Shown here one piece after another: positions 16,936-25,720 of a DNA stretch of 64,000 nucleotides; position 1 is the first letter of the stretch, and each line of letters begins with the position of its first letter. The DNA comes from Deltaproteobacteria bacterium GWC2_55_46 (lineage in GTDB: Bacteria > Desulfobacterota > GWC2-55-46), in NCBI GenBank assembly GCA_001595385.3, contig LVEI03000001.1, positions 828,501 to 892,500 of the forward strand, written 5' to 3'. Both the position numbers and the translations under genes were made by a program. Under the pieces are notes generated by a model that was not told the DNA's origin, did not search any database, and saw only the letters and a program-made list of their open reading frames with translations.

Positions 16936-18183
16936 TTAACCCTGAATAGTTATTCTGTTCATCTTTACAGCCGCTATCGCGGCCTTGTGCTGCCGGGTAG
17001 CGAACTCTCTGAACCCCATGCCGGCCGCCCCTTCACCGGCATCCTTCCATCGGGTCCTCTTTGAGAAAAAGATCCTGCCGCCCTGATATATGACCGTCTC
17101 TATGAAAGGGTCGCCCCCGCCCTGGGCCTCTGTCTGCACATGGAAGACAGTACCAGAGTGGCTCACGTTATCGTTGAAGCCGAAGACCTCCTGCTCCGCT
17201 TGCGCTTCGGTCTTCTCGGAGAGCGAGCCTGCATCTTCCGGCTCGTTCACCGCCGCCTTAGAGGTACCACCTGAAAGGCCCTCAAGCCTGAACAGGTTCT
17301 GCACAATCGACTCTACATCCGAGTGCGCGTCAGAGGCGGATGGATCGAGCATGAACGGGCACATCTTGCGGGCAGCCGCCTTGACCGAAGGCCTTGAGAA
17401 GAGCGCCCCCAGGAAATCCGTCTCCAGGCCCAGAAACGTCTTGGCCGCGCCCTTGAAGGCGTCTACCACCTTGAGGTCGTCCTTCGACTGAGCCATGTTG
17501 AGAAGGAGCCTGGGCCTGAACCCCTTTATCTCTGAGACGGCTCTGGCCGCGGCATCCCGGTCATAAGCGGCTATCCTCTCGCATAGGTCTGAAAATGATT
17601 TGACGGCGCGCTCGCTCCTTACGTCGGTTGCTTCCTTTACGAGCTCGGTGAGACGCGGGTCATCTGAAAAGAGCCTCTGCAGCCTCCTGTACACGAAGCT
17701 CTTGAGGAATATGTAGGCGTTCTGGATGGCGGCGGGCTCAGGCACCAGGACCACTATGCCTTCGTTCGAGAGCGCGAAAAAATCAAGGACGTTGTAGGAA
17801 GAACCGGCGCCAAGGTCAACGATAATATACTCCGCGCCAAGGTTCCTGATGCCTTTTATGAGCTTCTGTTTTTGCGCGTAGGCCGGGTTCGCTATCCCCA
17901 GGAACTCGCCTGCCCCGCATATGAGCTTCAGGTTGGGCAGAGGGGTCGCTACCGCGGCCTCCCCGAGGTCTTTTATACGGCCCTTGAGAAAATCATCCAG
18001 ACCGGCAGGAGGGTATCTGACGCCGAAATAGGTATGAAGGTTCGCTCCGCCCAGGTCCGCGTCGACAAGGATGACCTCCTTGCCGGCCCTGGCAAGGGCG
18101 CAACCTATATTGGCGGTCATGACGCTTTTTCCTATGCCGCCTTTACCCCCGCCCACAGACCATATGGCCTTGTTTGACGCCAT
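16936..18183 (-). CDS. MinD/ParA-like P-loop ATPase with C-terminal extension
   Basis: A 415-residue protein. The deviant Walker A KGGIGKS is at 14-20, V-D-A-D-L-G-G-A-N at 40-48 and I-I-V-D-L-G-A-G near 120, placing it with MinD/FlhG-like ATPases that act as dimers on membranes or DNA. After the ATPase core (about 1-295) comes a low-complexity Glu/Ala linker, then a compact region at 336-378 with N-V-S-H-S-G-T-V-F-H-V-Q-T-E and GGRIFFSKR. I recall similar motifs in other deltaproteobacterial proteins but have no function for them. The lack of an obvious amphipathic C-terminal membrane helix argues against MinD proper. It is operonic with the PilZ protein downstream. Confidence 0.75.
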   Translation of the reverse strand: MASNKAIWSVGGGKGGIGKSVMTANIGCALARAGKEVILVDADLGGANLHTYFGVRYPPAGLDDFLKGRIKDLGEAAVATPLPNLKLICGAGEFLGIANPAYAQKQKLIKGIRNLGAEYIIVDLGAGSSYNVLDFFALSNEGIVVLVPEPAAIQNAYIFLKSFVYRRLQRLFSDDPRLTELVKEATDVRSERAVKSFSDLCERIAAYDRDAAARAVSEIKGFRPRLLLNMAQSKDDLKVVDAFKGAAKTFLGLETDFLGALFSRPSVKAAARKMCPFMLDPSASDAHSDVESIVQNLFRLEGLSGGTSKAAVNEPEDAGSLSEKTEAQAEQEVFGFNDNVSHSGTVFHVQTEAQGGGDPFIETVIYQGGRIFFSKRTRWKDAGEGAAGMGFREFATRQHKAAIAAVKMNRITIQG

Positions 18184-18439
18184 GAGCCCTAAAATATACC
18201 CTTTAGGCGTGAATTGTCAATAATATTGAAGCTCCTGCAGGAAGCTGCGGAAGTCTTCGGCATGGAAGGAAAAAACTGTTACGATTCGATAACTTTACCA
18301 CGAAGTCGACCGCGGGTGCGCTCGCGATCATATTGAAGGCCAGCGGCTTAAAACCTTGACAAGCACGCGGACTGTATAGTAAAAAGATATATGGTCCGGA
18401 AAATATAAAAAATGCAACCGCCCCAAGAAGGTATCCCGA

Positions 18440-19063
18440 TTGAAGCCCCTTCCCCGACCCCAGAGCCTCCTCGCCATGCTGACATTCACGGCCATCTCCA
18501 TACTGTTGCTTGGCTGCGGAGAGTCGCTGGAGGTCCTCGTAAATCCCAACGCGCCTCAGAAGAAAGTTGAAGAGTTCAAAAACTCTGATGATTACTATGA
18601 CAAGTTCTTCAATGAGATCAAACACAGGGCTTCCATCAAGGAAGGCACTTCGGAGATCCTTGCCCTTGACGTCATGCCCAAGGACCCTTCAGGGAACGTA
18701 AACTGGACAGCCGCGGTCGTAGGCGGCTATATAGACCCCAGGGGGGCCATATACGAAGAGGAAGCGGCTGACGAACCGCCCTTTAACCTCAACATATTTA
18801 TGGAAGCCAAGGTCCCGCTCATGTCCAACGTCATATTCCCCCACTCCGTGCATACATACTGGTTGAGCTGCAACAACTGCCACCCCAAGATATTCATACC
18901 CGAGGCGGGGGCCAACCCTATCACCATGGACGAGATATTCCAGGGGCAGTGGTGCGGAAGGTGCCACGGCAAGGTGGCTTTTACATTCTGGCCCCGTGAC
19001 AACTGCGTAAGATGCCACGCGATCCTCAAAGGACAGTCCCTTGAGAAAGAGCGGTGGAGGTAA
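18440..19063 (+). CDS. c(7)-type triheme cytochrome lipoprotein
   Basis: A 207-residue exported protein with a lipobox L-L-G-C at 23-26, so the mature N-terminus is probably lipidated. The C-terminal domain has three heme motifs: CNNCH 144-148, CGRCH 172-176 and CVRCH 189-193. The histidines H135 and H138 in F-P-H-S-V-H-T are candidate distal ligands. Spacing and the phrase NPITMDEIFQGQWCGRCHG fit the c(7)-type triheme family seen in metal-reducing deltaproteobacteria. The TTG at 18440 is preceded by AAGAAGG. It begins the plus-strand envelope cluster that continues with the NHL lipoprotein. An electron-transfer role on the periplasmic or outer membrane face is likely. Confidence 0.85.
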   Translation: MKPLPRPQSLLAMLTFTAISILLLGCGESLEVLVNPNAPQKKVEEFKNSDDYYDKFFNEIKHRASIKEGTSEILALDVMPKDPSGNVNWTAAVVGGYIDPRGAIYEEEAADEPPFNLNIFMEAKVPLMSNVIFPHSVHTYWLSCNNCHPKIFIPEAGANPITMDEIFQGQWCGRCHGKVAFTFWPRDNCVRCHAILKGQSLEKERWR

Positions 19064-19227
19064 TCGGTCCTGAAGATCCCTGAAAACACGCGCTCAGGTG
19101 ATGACGCAATCAGGTCTTGACTTAGCCGGATTCAGCGTTGTAATATTTTAAATGGCAATCAGACCCACCGGCTTATAGTTTCAGCTCCAGCGGGAGCACA
19201 TCTCCTGAAACAAACGAGGAAATCAAG

Positions 19228-20268
19228 ATGAGTAAATTTCTAAAAAGGCTTTTGTTGGTCTTTGCCGTCCCGGCTGTCCTTTTCGGGTGCGCCGCCCCGC
19301 CTCTGCCGGACGTAGCATGGCCGGAACCACCTGACCAGCCCAGGATAAAATTTGTACGGGCGCTTCGCGGCAGCGCGGATTTCTCATCGGGCGGGGTTGC
19401 GGTCGATATACTGCTCGGGTCCGGGCAAGGGAATAACCTTAAAAAGCCCATGGGCGTTCACGCGGATAAGAACGGGAAAGTATACGTGACCGACACCGCG
19501 GCCGCCGACGTCTTCGTATTCGACACCAAGAACTCGAAGATGACCACACTTGTCGAGATGGGGGCAAGGGGATTCTTCAAGCCCATAAGCGTCACCACGG
19601 ACAACAAGGGCAGGATCTTCGTAACCGACTCTCAGGTAGACAAGGTAGCCGTACTTGATCAAACGGGCAAGATGATCCAGAACCTTCAGCCCGCAGAGCC
19701 TTTCCAGCAGCCTACCGGGGTGGTGGCGGATGACGCCAACAACAGGCTCTATGTGACCGATACGCATTCTCATGACATAAGAGTCTTTGAGCTTGACACG
19801 CTGAAGCCGTTAAAAACGATAGGCAAACGGGGCAAGGAAGAGGGCGAATTCAACTTCCCCTCTCATATCAGCGTGGACAATAAAGGGAACCTTTATGTAG
19901 TCGACACCATGAACGGCAGGCTGCAGGTCTTCGACGTTGACGGCAAGTTCATCAGGGCCTTCGGCCAGTTCGGTGACTCCGCAGGCATGTTCGCCAGGCC
20001 AAAGGGCGTAGGGGTCGACAGCGAGGGGCATATATTCATAGTGGACGCGGCCTTCAACAACGTCCAGATATTCGATATCGAAGGGCAGATACTCATGTCC
20101 TTCTCCTCCTATGGCGCCGACAGAGGACAGTTGATTCTGCCTGCCGGCCTCTCTATCGATAATGAAGACTATATATACGTAGTTGACTCCTGGAACAGAA
20201 GGGTCAATGTGTACGAATATGTCGGCGAGAAATCAAAGGCCAGGGAGGCCTCCAAGGCAAAAAAATAA
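19228..20268 (+). CDS. NHL-repeat beta-propeller lipoprotein
   Basis: A 346-residue lipoprotein (lipobox L-F-G-C, C21). From about residue 70 to 330 it holds about six NHL repeats, each with a pattern like P-x-G-V-x-x-D-x-x-G-x-I-Y-V-x-D and an aromatic F-D strand, enough for a six-bladed propeller. There are no heme motifs or catalytic residues of the peptidylglycine lyase type. NHL propellers frequently accompany multiheme cytochromes in metal-reducing bacteria, where they are thought to serve as binding platforms. It lies between the triheme cytochrome and the PPIase, and its transcript ends at a strong terminator, so expression can be separate from the genes downstream. Confidence 0.85.
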   Translation: MSKFLKRLLLVFAVPAVLFGCAAPPLPDVAWPEPPDQPRIKFVRALRGSADFSSGGVAVDILLGSGQGNNLKKPMGVHADKNGKVYVTDTAAADVFVFDTKNSKMTTLVEMGARGFFKPISVTTDNKGRIFVTDSQVDKVAVLDQTGKMIQNLQPAEPFQQPTGVVADDANNRLYVTDTHSHDIRVFELDTLKPLKTIGKRGKEEGEFNFPSHISVDNKGNLYVVDTMNGRLQVFDVDGKFIRAFGQFGDSAGMFARPKGVGVDSEGHIFIVDAAFNNVQIFDIEGQILMSFSSYGADRGQLILPAGLSIDNEDYIYVVDSWNRRVNVYEYVGEKSKAREASKAKK

Positions 20269-20284
20269 TGACGGGCTTTTAATC

Positions 20285-20317
20285 AAAAAAGCCGCTCCGC
20301 AGGGGGCGGCTTTTTTT
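20285..20317 (+). terminator. intrinsic terminator after the NHL gene
   Basis: An A6 run, an 8-bp stem with one G-U pair (gccgctcc 20291-20298 with 20303-20310), a 4-base loop, then T7. It starts 17 bases after the NHL gene stop and works best on the plus strand. Confidence 0.88.
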
Positions 20318-20639
20318 ATTCCAGGGGAATAGAGCCCGTTTGCGCAGACCAGAGACGATTCTTCATGGGTGCCCTGGGAGTCCTCCAGCGACTACGGCAG
20401 GCGGATCGCTCACGAGGACTGAGTCGCCAGCGTCCCACCTTGCCTACTATTAAAATTTTTTAATAATCGTATAATCGATGTTTTAAGCAATAAGGGGTAA
20501 AATAGCCTCGCTTTTCAACACAACTCAGGGGGCGCGGGCATGCCTTCAAATAGCACCTGAAAAGACAGGAATTTAGTTTTTTTCTTCAGCGACTTTATAT
20601 TATAATGCAACTTAACAAAAACCGGAGGTCTAAGAAACC
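20318..20639 (+). promoter_or_regulatory. intergenic region with probable promoter of the PPIase operon
   Basis: The 322 bases between the NHL terminator and the PPIase gene hold no recognisable gene. A perfect TATAAT at 20601-20606 is a good -10 box; the matching -35 region is only a T-run, so an activator or an UP-like element may help. A GGAGG ribosome-binding site precedes ATG 20640. An AT-rich near-palindrome (attaaaattttttaat) lies near 20450. I see no tRNA or known RNA family in the GC-rich part at 20340-20440. Confidence 0.5.
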
Positions 20640-21635
20640 ATGCGCCTATCAAAGGTGTTTTTCATAACGTCGATCTTTGCGGCATTTTTATCTTTTTCCA
20701 GCGCCAAAGCTACTGAGCCGAGCGATACCGACGTGATCGTGAAGGTAAACGGCCATGAGATCACCAGGGAAAATATCGACTCGACTATCAACATGATGCT
20801 TCCGCTGGTAACCTATCACCAGACGATACCAGACGCGAAATACGATGAGATACGGCAGAAGGCCATACACACGCTGATAGACAACGAGCTTATCTACGAA
20901 TACGCCATCGCGAACAAGCTTGATAAAGTCGACAAAAAAGAGGTCGATAAGCAATTAAAGGAGATCAGGAAAAAACTCCCGCCTGGCGAGACCCTTCAAA
21001 AGGTGCTCAAAAGAAGCAATCTGACTCTGGATGAGCTCAAGAACACGTTCAAGAAAAACACGGTCATAACCAAGATCCGGAAGTCAAAGGCCGAGGAGTT
21101 CAAGAAAAACGCGGAGACAACGGTAACAGAGCAGTTCATGAAGGACTATTACAACAACAACCTCAATAAATTCAAGGAACCCGAGCGCGTGCACCTGAGT
21201 TCCATACTTATCAAGGCTGACCCGTCAGGCGGACAGAAGGTCTGGAATGAATCGAAGAAAAAAGCCGATGGGATCCTTGAGCTTGTGAAATCAGGCCAGG
21301 ACTTTGCCAAGCTGGCGCAAGAGCACTCGGAAGACCCTACCGCAAAGGATGGCGGCGACATGGGCTGGGCCCATGTCGGCAGCATTTCAGAGGAGATAGG
21401 GGCGGCCATAGAGGGCGTGAATACCGGAGAGGTCGTAGGGCCTGTGATGGACATGTACGGGTATCATCTGGTCAAGATCGAGGAAAGAGTACCCTCCACC
21501 CAGAAAGCGTTTGAGTCCCTTAACATTGATAAGCTAAAGACGGAGCTCATTGAAAAAGAGAAGAAAGAAGCCATGAAAAAGTGGCTGAAAGGCCTCAACG
21601 ATTCCGCCAAGGTCGAATACCTTGAGCAGAAGTAA
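20640..21635 (+). CDS. periplasmic parvulin-type peptidylprolyl isomerase (SurA/PrsA-like)
   Basis: A 331-residue exported protein with a signal peptide (cleavage near S-A-K-A-T, about residue 24). A SurA_N-like helical chaperone part (about 30-175) starts V-K-V-N-G-H-E-I-T. One parvulin domain follows at about 181-285, with E-R-V-H-L-S-S-I-L, H-S-E-D-P-T-A-K-D-G-G-D-M-G-W and G-Y-H-L-V-K-I. It should help fold exported proteins such as the beta-barrel and cytochromes encoded downstream. PPIases of this type often sit beside cytochrome and conduit genes. A promoter lies just upstream. Confidence 0.88.
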   Translation: MRLSKVFFITSIFAAFLSFSSAKATEPSDTDVIVKVNGHEITRENIDSTINMMLPLVTYHQTIPDAKYDEIRQKAIHTLIDNELIYEYAIANKLDKVDKKEVDKQLKEIRKKLPPGETLQKVLKRSNLTLDELKNTFKKNTVITKIRKSKAEEFKKNAETTVTEQFMKDYYNNNLNKFKEPERVHLSSILIKADPSGGQKVWNESKKKADGILELVKSGQDFAKLAQEHSEDPTAKDGGDMGWAHVGSISEEIGAAIEGVNTGEVVGPVMDMYGYHLVKIEERVPSTQKAFESLNIDKLKTELIEKEKKEAMKKWLKGLNDSAKVEYLEQK

Positions 21636-21666
21636 TATCAAAACATCCAAAGGCTAGAGAGCGCGT

Positions 21667-22188
21667 ATGAGAATGAGAACGATAAACAGTAAAAAACCGG
21701 CTGGCATCTGGCTTGCCGCCCTGTTCCTCCCTTTGGTAGCGGCCGTGACGTTCGGGTGCTCGGGAGGTGACACCGGCTCGAAGCCTGAATCCTTAAACGC
21801 GAAAACGACAGCGTCAAAGCCTGAAAAAATCGACCTGGAGCAGGGCAAGGAGATCTACTTCAAGTACTGCCATTTCTGCCACGGCCAGAAAGGGTACGGG
21901 GACGGTCCGGTTGGGATCGCTTTATCACCGCACCCTGCCAACTTCGTTGAGGACAGGAAGAGGATGGACAAAACGGACGAGGAGATGTTCCGGTCGATTA
22001 CCGCCGGCATACACAAGGACATAGGCGGAGAGGCCATGTCGATGCCAAGGTGGCAGGAGATACTCACGGACGCCGAACGCTGGAACGTGCTGGCTTACAT
22101 AAGATTCCTTGAACAGGAGGGCCTGAAGGCCGCAGAGGCAAAAGAACTTACGCCCTCAGGACGGACGGGAAAAACTGATGCGCGATAG
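21667..22188 (+). CDS. monoheme class I cytochrome c lipoprotein
   Basis: A 173-residue exported protein with a lipobox ending F-G-C (C31). The single heme motif CHFCH is at 68-72 within a class I fold (F-K-Y-C-H-F-C-H-G-Q-K-G-Y-G-D-G-P-V-G). Later Met residues M124 and M126 in G-E-A-M-S-M-P can supply the sixth ligand, and the C-terminal helix W-N-V-L-A-Y-I-R-F-L is typical. It is a small electron shuttle tethered to a membrane. The gene overlaps the next one by 11 bases, so the two products are probably made together. Confidence 0.88.
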   Translation: MRMRTINSKKPAGIWLAALFLPLVAAVTFGCSGGDTGSKPESLNAKTTASKPEKIDLEQGKEIYFKYCHFCHGQKGYGDGPVGIALSPHPANFVEDRKRMDKTDEEMFRSITAGIHKDIGGEAMSMPRWQEILTDAERWNVLAYIRFLEQEGLKAAEAKELTPSGRTGKTDAR

Positions 22189-23191
22189 TCATAAGGTAAT
22201 ATCTACAGCCTTGTTCTCCCTGTGCCTAATGGCCGGCGTGAACTCATATGCCAACCAGAGCCAGGAATACGACCCCGTAACCGGCGAACCTGACTGTACC
22301 AAATGCCATACCTCCGACAGGAGATACTCGATCGACTACACCAGGGACGATACCTGCGTGGGATGCCATGGCCCCGGCTTGAGCGAAAATTATATTGACA
22401 TAAATGAACGGTACGGCTCGCCCCATGCCACTGCCGAGATGGAACGGTACGCCAGGGCGGAGAAGGCCTCTGCCAAGGACAAAAAATCATCGAGGCCGAC
22501 GAAGGGCCCAAAAGATATGGTGCTTGTGCCTGCGGGTGAGTTTACCATGGGCGCGAACGACTGGTGGCCCAAGAGTCAGCCAGCTCACAAGCTGAACATG
22601 GATTCATTCTACATAGACATATACGAGGTCACAAACAAAAGATACATGGTCTTTGTCGACGCAACCGGACGCCCGGCCCCAAGCCACTGGACAGGCGGGC
22701 GCATCCCTGAGGGCAAGGAAAACCACCCGGTAATATACGTGACCTGGGCCGATGCCGACGCCTTCTGCAAGTGGGAGGGCAAGAGGCTTCCCACGGAGCA
22801 GGAATGGGAAAAAGCCGCCAGGGGTACCGATGCAAGGACCTTCCCGTGGGGGACTAAATTTGACAAGAACAAGGGCAACACCCCCCAGTACGGCAACGAA
22901 GACACCATGCCGGTCGGAAGCTTTGAGAACGGCAAGAGCCCTTACGGCATCTACGACATGGCGGGAAACGCCTTCGAATGGACGGACAACTGGTTCAAGC
23001 CTTACGCCGGGAACACCCACCATGACGAGAACTACGGCGAGAAGTACAAGGTGCTCAAAGGCGGGTCCTGGTACGACTGTACGTACTACAAGTGCGGCAT
23101 AAGCGCCCCCGCGTTCAACAGGATATTCTTCCATCCCCTGACGAAGAACAACAACTTCGGCTTCAGGTGCGCCAAAGGCGCGAAGGAATGA
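22178..23191 (+). CDS. diheme cytochrome fused to a formylglycine-generating-enzyme-like (SUMF1) domain
   Basis: A 337-residue exported protein. After a signal peptide (to about residue 25) come two heme motifs, CTKCH 40-44 and CVGCH 60-64, then a Lys/Ser-rich linker (95-112) and a full FGE-sulfatase/SUMF1 domain (113-333). The domain has the usual V-P-A-G-E-F-T-M-G, R-L-P-T-E-Q-E-W-E-K-A-A-R-G and G-N-A-F-E-W-T-D blocks. After GGSW it keeps a Cys pair, C301-x4-C306, with the same spacing as the copper-binding catalytic pair of authentic FGE, though offset by one residue from GGS. Fusion of electron-carrying hemes to this oxygen- and copper-dependent fold is unusual. It may be a redox variant or a structural domain. 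Confidence 0.8.
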   Translation: MRDSHKVISTALFSLCLMAGVNSYANQSQEYDPVTGEPDCTKCHTSDRRYSIDYTRDDTCVGCHGPGLSENYIDINERYGSPHATAEMERYARAEKASAKDKKSSRPTKGPKDMVLVPAGEFTMGANDWWPKSQPAHKLNMDSFYIDIYEVTNKRYMVFVDATGRPAPSHWTGGRIPEGKENHPVIYVTWADADAFCKWEGKRLPTEQEWEKAARGTDARTFPWGTKFDKNKGNTPQYGNEDTMPVGSFENGKSPYGIYDMAGNAFEWTDNWFKPYAGNTHHDENYGEKYKVLKGGSWYDCTYYKCGISAPAFNRIFFHPLTKNNNFGFRCAKGAKE

Positions 23192-23197
23192 TCCGGG

Positions 23198-24781
23198 ATG
23201 GAAGGGCCTGAACTCAAGCGGCAAGTGTCCGCAAGCAGATACCTGGTTTTCACCGCCTTTATATGCGGCGCGATAGTAATGGTCCTGGAGCTACTTGGCT
23301 CGAGGATCATAGGGCCTCCATTCGGCGTAAGCCTTTTCGTGTGGACGTCGCTCATAACCGTCACGCTCGTCTCGCTCGCCCTCGGGTACTGGTTCGGAGG
23401 AAAGCTCGCGGACAGGAAGACGAGCCATACAGCGCTCTTCACGGCCATACTCCTCGCTGGCCTCTTCGTGCTCTCTATTCCGCTCACAAAGGGCGTTGTC
23501 ATAGACAATGCCCTCATCCTGGGTCTCAGGGCAGGGTCGCTTGCAAGCTCCGCGGCCCTTTTCGGGCCTCCCCTTTTCCTGCTCGGGATGGTGAGCCCCT
23601 TTACAGTCAAGCTATATATGGACGATGGAATGGGGGTCGGCAGGACCGTCGGCTGGCTCTACGCTGTCTCCACCTTCGGCAGCTTTCTGGGCACGGTCCT
23701 CACAGGCTTTATCCTGATACCGAGCCTCGGCGTAAACAACATCATCTACCTCTCGGCCCTGGTCCTCGTCGCTTTATCCGCGGGGTACTGGGTGTTTTTC
23801 AGGAAGAAAGCCCTGGCTGCCGCGCTCATAGCGCTCCCGGTCCTGTTCTTCCTCGCGCCTGAGGAACTTCCTTCCGTTGTGAGGCCCGACGGCACAAAGG
23901 TATCGATTATCTCAGCCAGGGACAGCGCCTACGGGCAGATAAAGATAGTCGATTACTCCTACGGCGGAGTGACATTAAGGGAATTCCTCCTTGAGAATAT
24001 GATCCAGGGTGCCATCGATGTCAACACTGGCCTTTCGATATCAAAGTACACATATTACTCCGAGCAGATAGCGATGGGGTACAAGCCTGACTCAAGGCGC
24101 GCCCTTGTCATAGGCCTCGGCAGCGGGATAGTCCCGAAGAGATTCGCCTCGCACGGCATAAAGACGGACGTGGTGGAGATTGACCCGGGCGTGGTGGACG
24201 CGGCTGCAAAATACTTTTCTTACGACCCCTTAACGCATGACACCTACATAGAGGACGGAAGATATTTTCTCAAGTCTCCCGGGGACGACTACGACATCAT
24301 CTTTCTCGACGCCTTCTCCGGAGACACCCCGCCAAGCCACCTCGTGAGCGTCGAGGCGTTCGAGCTTATGAAAAAAAGGCTCTCCCGTGACGGCATCCTC
24401 ATCATGAACTTTATCGGCGAGAACCGGGCCAGCAACCCGATAGTGCCCTCTATGGTCCAGAATACCCTTAAAAGGGTATTCCGTCACGTGGACATATATA
24501 CCTCGCCCGGTTATTTTTCCGAGACGCCTCATGTGCTGAACATGATATTCGTGGCTTTCGATGACGAAAGGGCCGTTAATACCGGCTTTCTCCCGGACAA
24601 CGTTTATCCGCCGATCGTACAGGACCTCAAGGGCCTTTACTCCAGGAAGGTATCGCTTAAACAGGCGGATCTTGTTTTTACCGACGATTACAACCCTATC
24701 GACTTCTACGACATCGAGACAAGGGAGCTCTTCAGGAAAACCGTTATATCGAACACCGACAGGGCGATATTCATTTATTGA
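23198..24781 (+). CDS. membrane-bound spermidine synthase-like protein (MFS-like helices plus SpeE domain)
   Basis: A 527-residue protein. The first part, to about residue 225, has around seven membrane helices (for example A-F-I-C-G-A-I-V-M-V-L-E-L-L-G-S-R). The second part is a spermidine-synthase/methyltransferase fold with L-V-I-G-L-G-S-G at about 303-310, V-E-I-D-P-G around 326-331 and F-L-D-A-F-S-G-D in the catalytic position. Aminopropyl transferase activity is uncertain because fused proteins of this class are poorly characterised. It sits between two FGE-like genes and starts six bases after the first. The context suggests a modification step linked to the exported cytochrome system rather than polyamine supply. 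Confidence 0.8.
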   Translation: MEGPELKRQVSASRYLVFTAFICGAIVMVLELLGSRIIGPPFGVSLFVWTSLITVTLVSLALGYWFGGKLADRKTSHTALFTAILLAGLFVLSIPLTKGVVIDNALILGLRAGSLASSAALFGPPLFLLGMVSPFTVKLYMDDGMGVGRTVGWLYAVSTFGSFLGTVLTGFILIPSLGVNNIIYLSALVLVALSAGYWVFFRKKALAAALIALPVLFFLAPEELPSVVRPDGTKVSIISARDSAYGQIKIVDYSYGGVTLREFLLENMIQGAIDVNTGLSISKYTYYSEQIAMGYKPDSRRALVIGLGSGIVPKRFASHGIKTDVVEIDPGVVDAAAKYFSYDPLTHDTYIEDGRYFLKSPGDDYDIIFLDAFSGDTPPSHLVSVEAFELMKKRLSRDGILIMNFIGENRASNPIVPSMVQNTLKRVFRHVDIYTSPGYFSETPHVLNMIFVAFDDERAVNTGFLPDNVYPPIVQDLKGLYSRKVSLKQADLVFTDDYNPIDFYDIETRELFRKTVISNTDRAIFIY

Positions 24782-24855
24782 CCACGGGATATCCGGGGTA
24801 AAAGTTTTTTTTCGGAAGGGCTTGCCCTATCCATCCAAGCCAGGAGGTTATTGAA

Positions 24856-25647
24856 ATGCTTACCGCCGCATACAGATGCCTTGCGCTTCTTTCAGCGCTC
24901 GCCATATTCACGGGGTGCAGCTCCTCTGCCCCGGAAAACATGGTCCAAGTGCCTAAAGGGGAGTTCATCATGGGGAGCAACGAGGTAGATAAGGAGGCCA
25001 AGGCCATTCAGTACGGCGATAAAAGGCCATGGTACGCCAATGAAGGGCCTGAGAGGAAGGTACAACTCAAGGAATTCCATATAGACAGGACAGAGGTCAC
25101 CAACCTCCAGTATAAGGAGTTCGTTCAAAAGACAGGACGGCCCCAGCCGCCTCACTGGGCCGGCGGGACATATCCGGCAGGCCTGGACGAGCACCCTGCC
25201 GTACTCGTAAGCTGGGCTGATGCCGATGAGTACTGCAAGTGGAAGGGCAAGAGGCTTCCGACAGAGGCCGAGTGGGAAAAGGCCGCGCGCGGCACGGATG
25301 GCAGGAGGTTCCCGTGGGGAGCGGACTTCGATACAAAGAAAGTAAACACGCTCGGCGAGTACAATGGCACGCTTCCGGTAGGCACGCTCAAGGACGGCGC
25401 AAGCCCATACGGCGCCATGGACATGTCCGGCAACGCTCAGGAGTGGACGGCGGACTGGTACCTCCCCTATCCCGGCAATGACTTCAACGACAAGGATTAC
25501 GGCGAGAGATACAAAGTGGTAAGGGGCGGCGGCTGGGGAGGCATGGGCCACTACAGCCTGCAGGTCTACGTAAGGTCGGCCTTCAGGAACGCTGCCCCTC
25601 CGCAGGAACGCTTCGACGATGTGGGCTTCAGGTGCGCCTGGCCGTAA
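24856..25647 (+). CDS. FGE-like (SUMF1) lipoprotein without the catalytic cysteine pair
   Basis: A 263-residue lipoprotein (F-T-G-C lipobox, C21) with one SUMF1 domain from about residue 26 to the end. It aligns closely with the second half of the diheme fusion two genes upstream: V-P-K-G-E-F-I-M-G, R-L-P-T-E-A-E-W-E-K-A-A-R-G, G-N-A-Q-E-W-T-A-D-W-Y-L-P-Y. The two domains are paralogues. Here the segment after G-G-G-W-G-G-M-G lacks both cysteines, so it cannot be an authentic formylglycine-generating enzyme and is probably a binding or structural protein. A good AGGAGG site precedes ATG 24856. Confidence 0.82.
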   Translation: MLTAAYRCLALLSALAIFTGCSSSAPENMVQVPKGEFIMGSNEVDKEAKAIQYGDKRPWYANEGPERKVQLKEFHIDRTEVTNLQYKEFVQKTGRPQPPHWAGGTYPAGLDEHPAVLVSWADADEYCKWKGKRLPTEAEWEKAARGTDGRRFPWGADFDTKKVNTLGEYNGTLPVGTLKDGASPYGAMDMSGNAQEWTADWYLPYPGNDFNDKDYGERYKVVRGGGWGGMGHYSLQVYVRSAFRNAAPPQERFDDVGFRCAWP

Positions 25648-25720
25648 CAGCGCGCGTTGCTTCTGAAAAACCTCATCCCGGCGTTATTGCAGCTCTTCCG
25701 ATGGAAAGGACCGTCTTTTG

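Noticed and set aside
24856..25647. Authentic formylglycine-generating enzyme
   Set aside because: The domain matches SUMF1 but both catalytic cysteines are absent.
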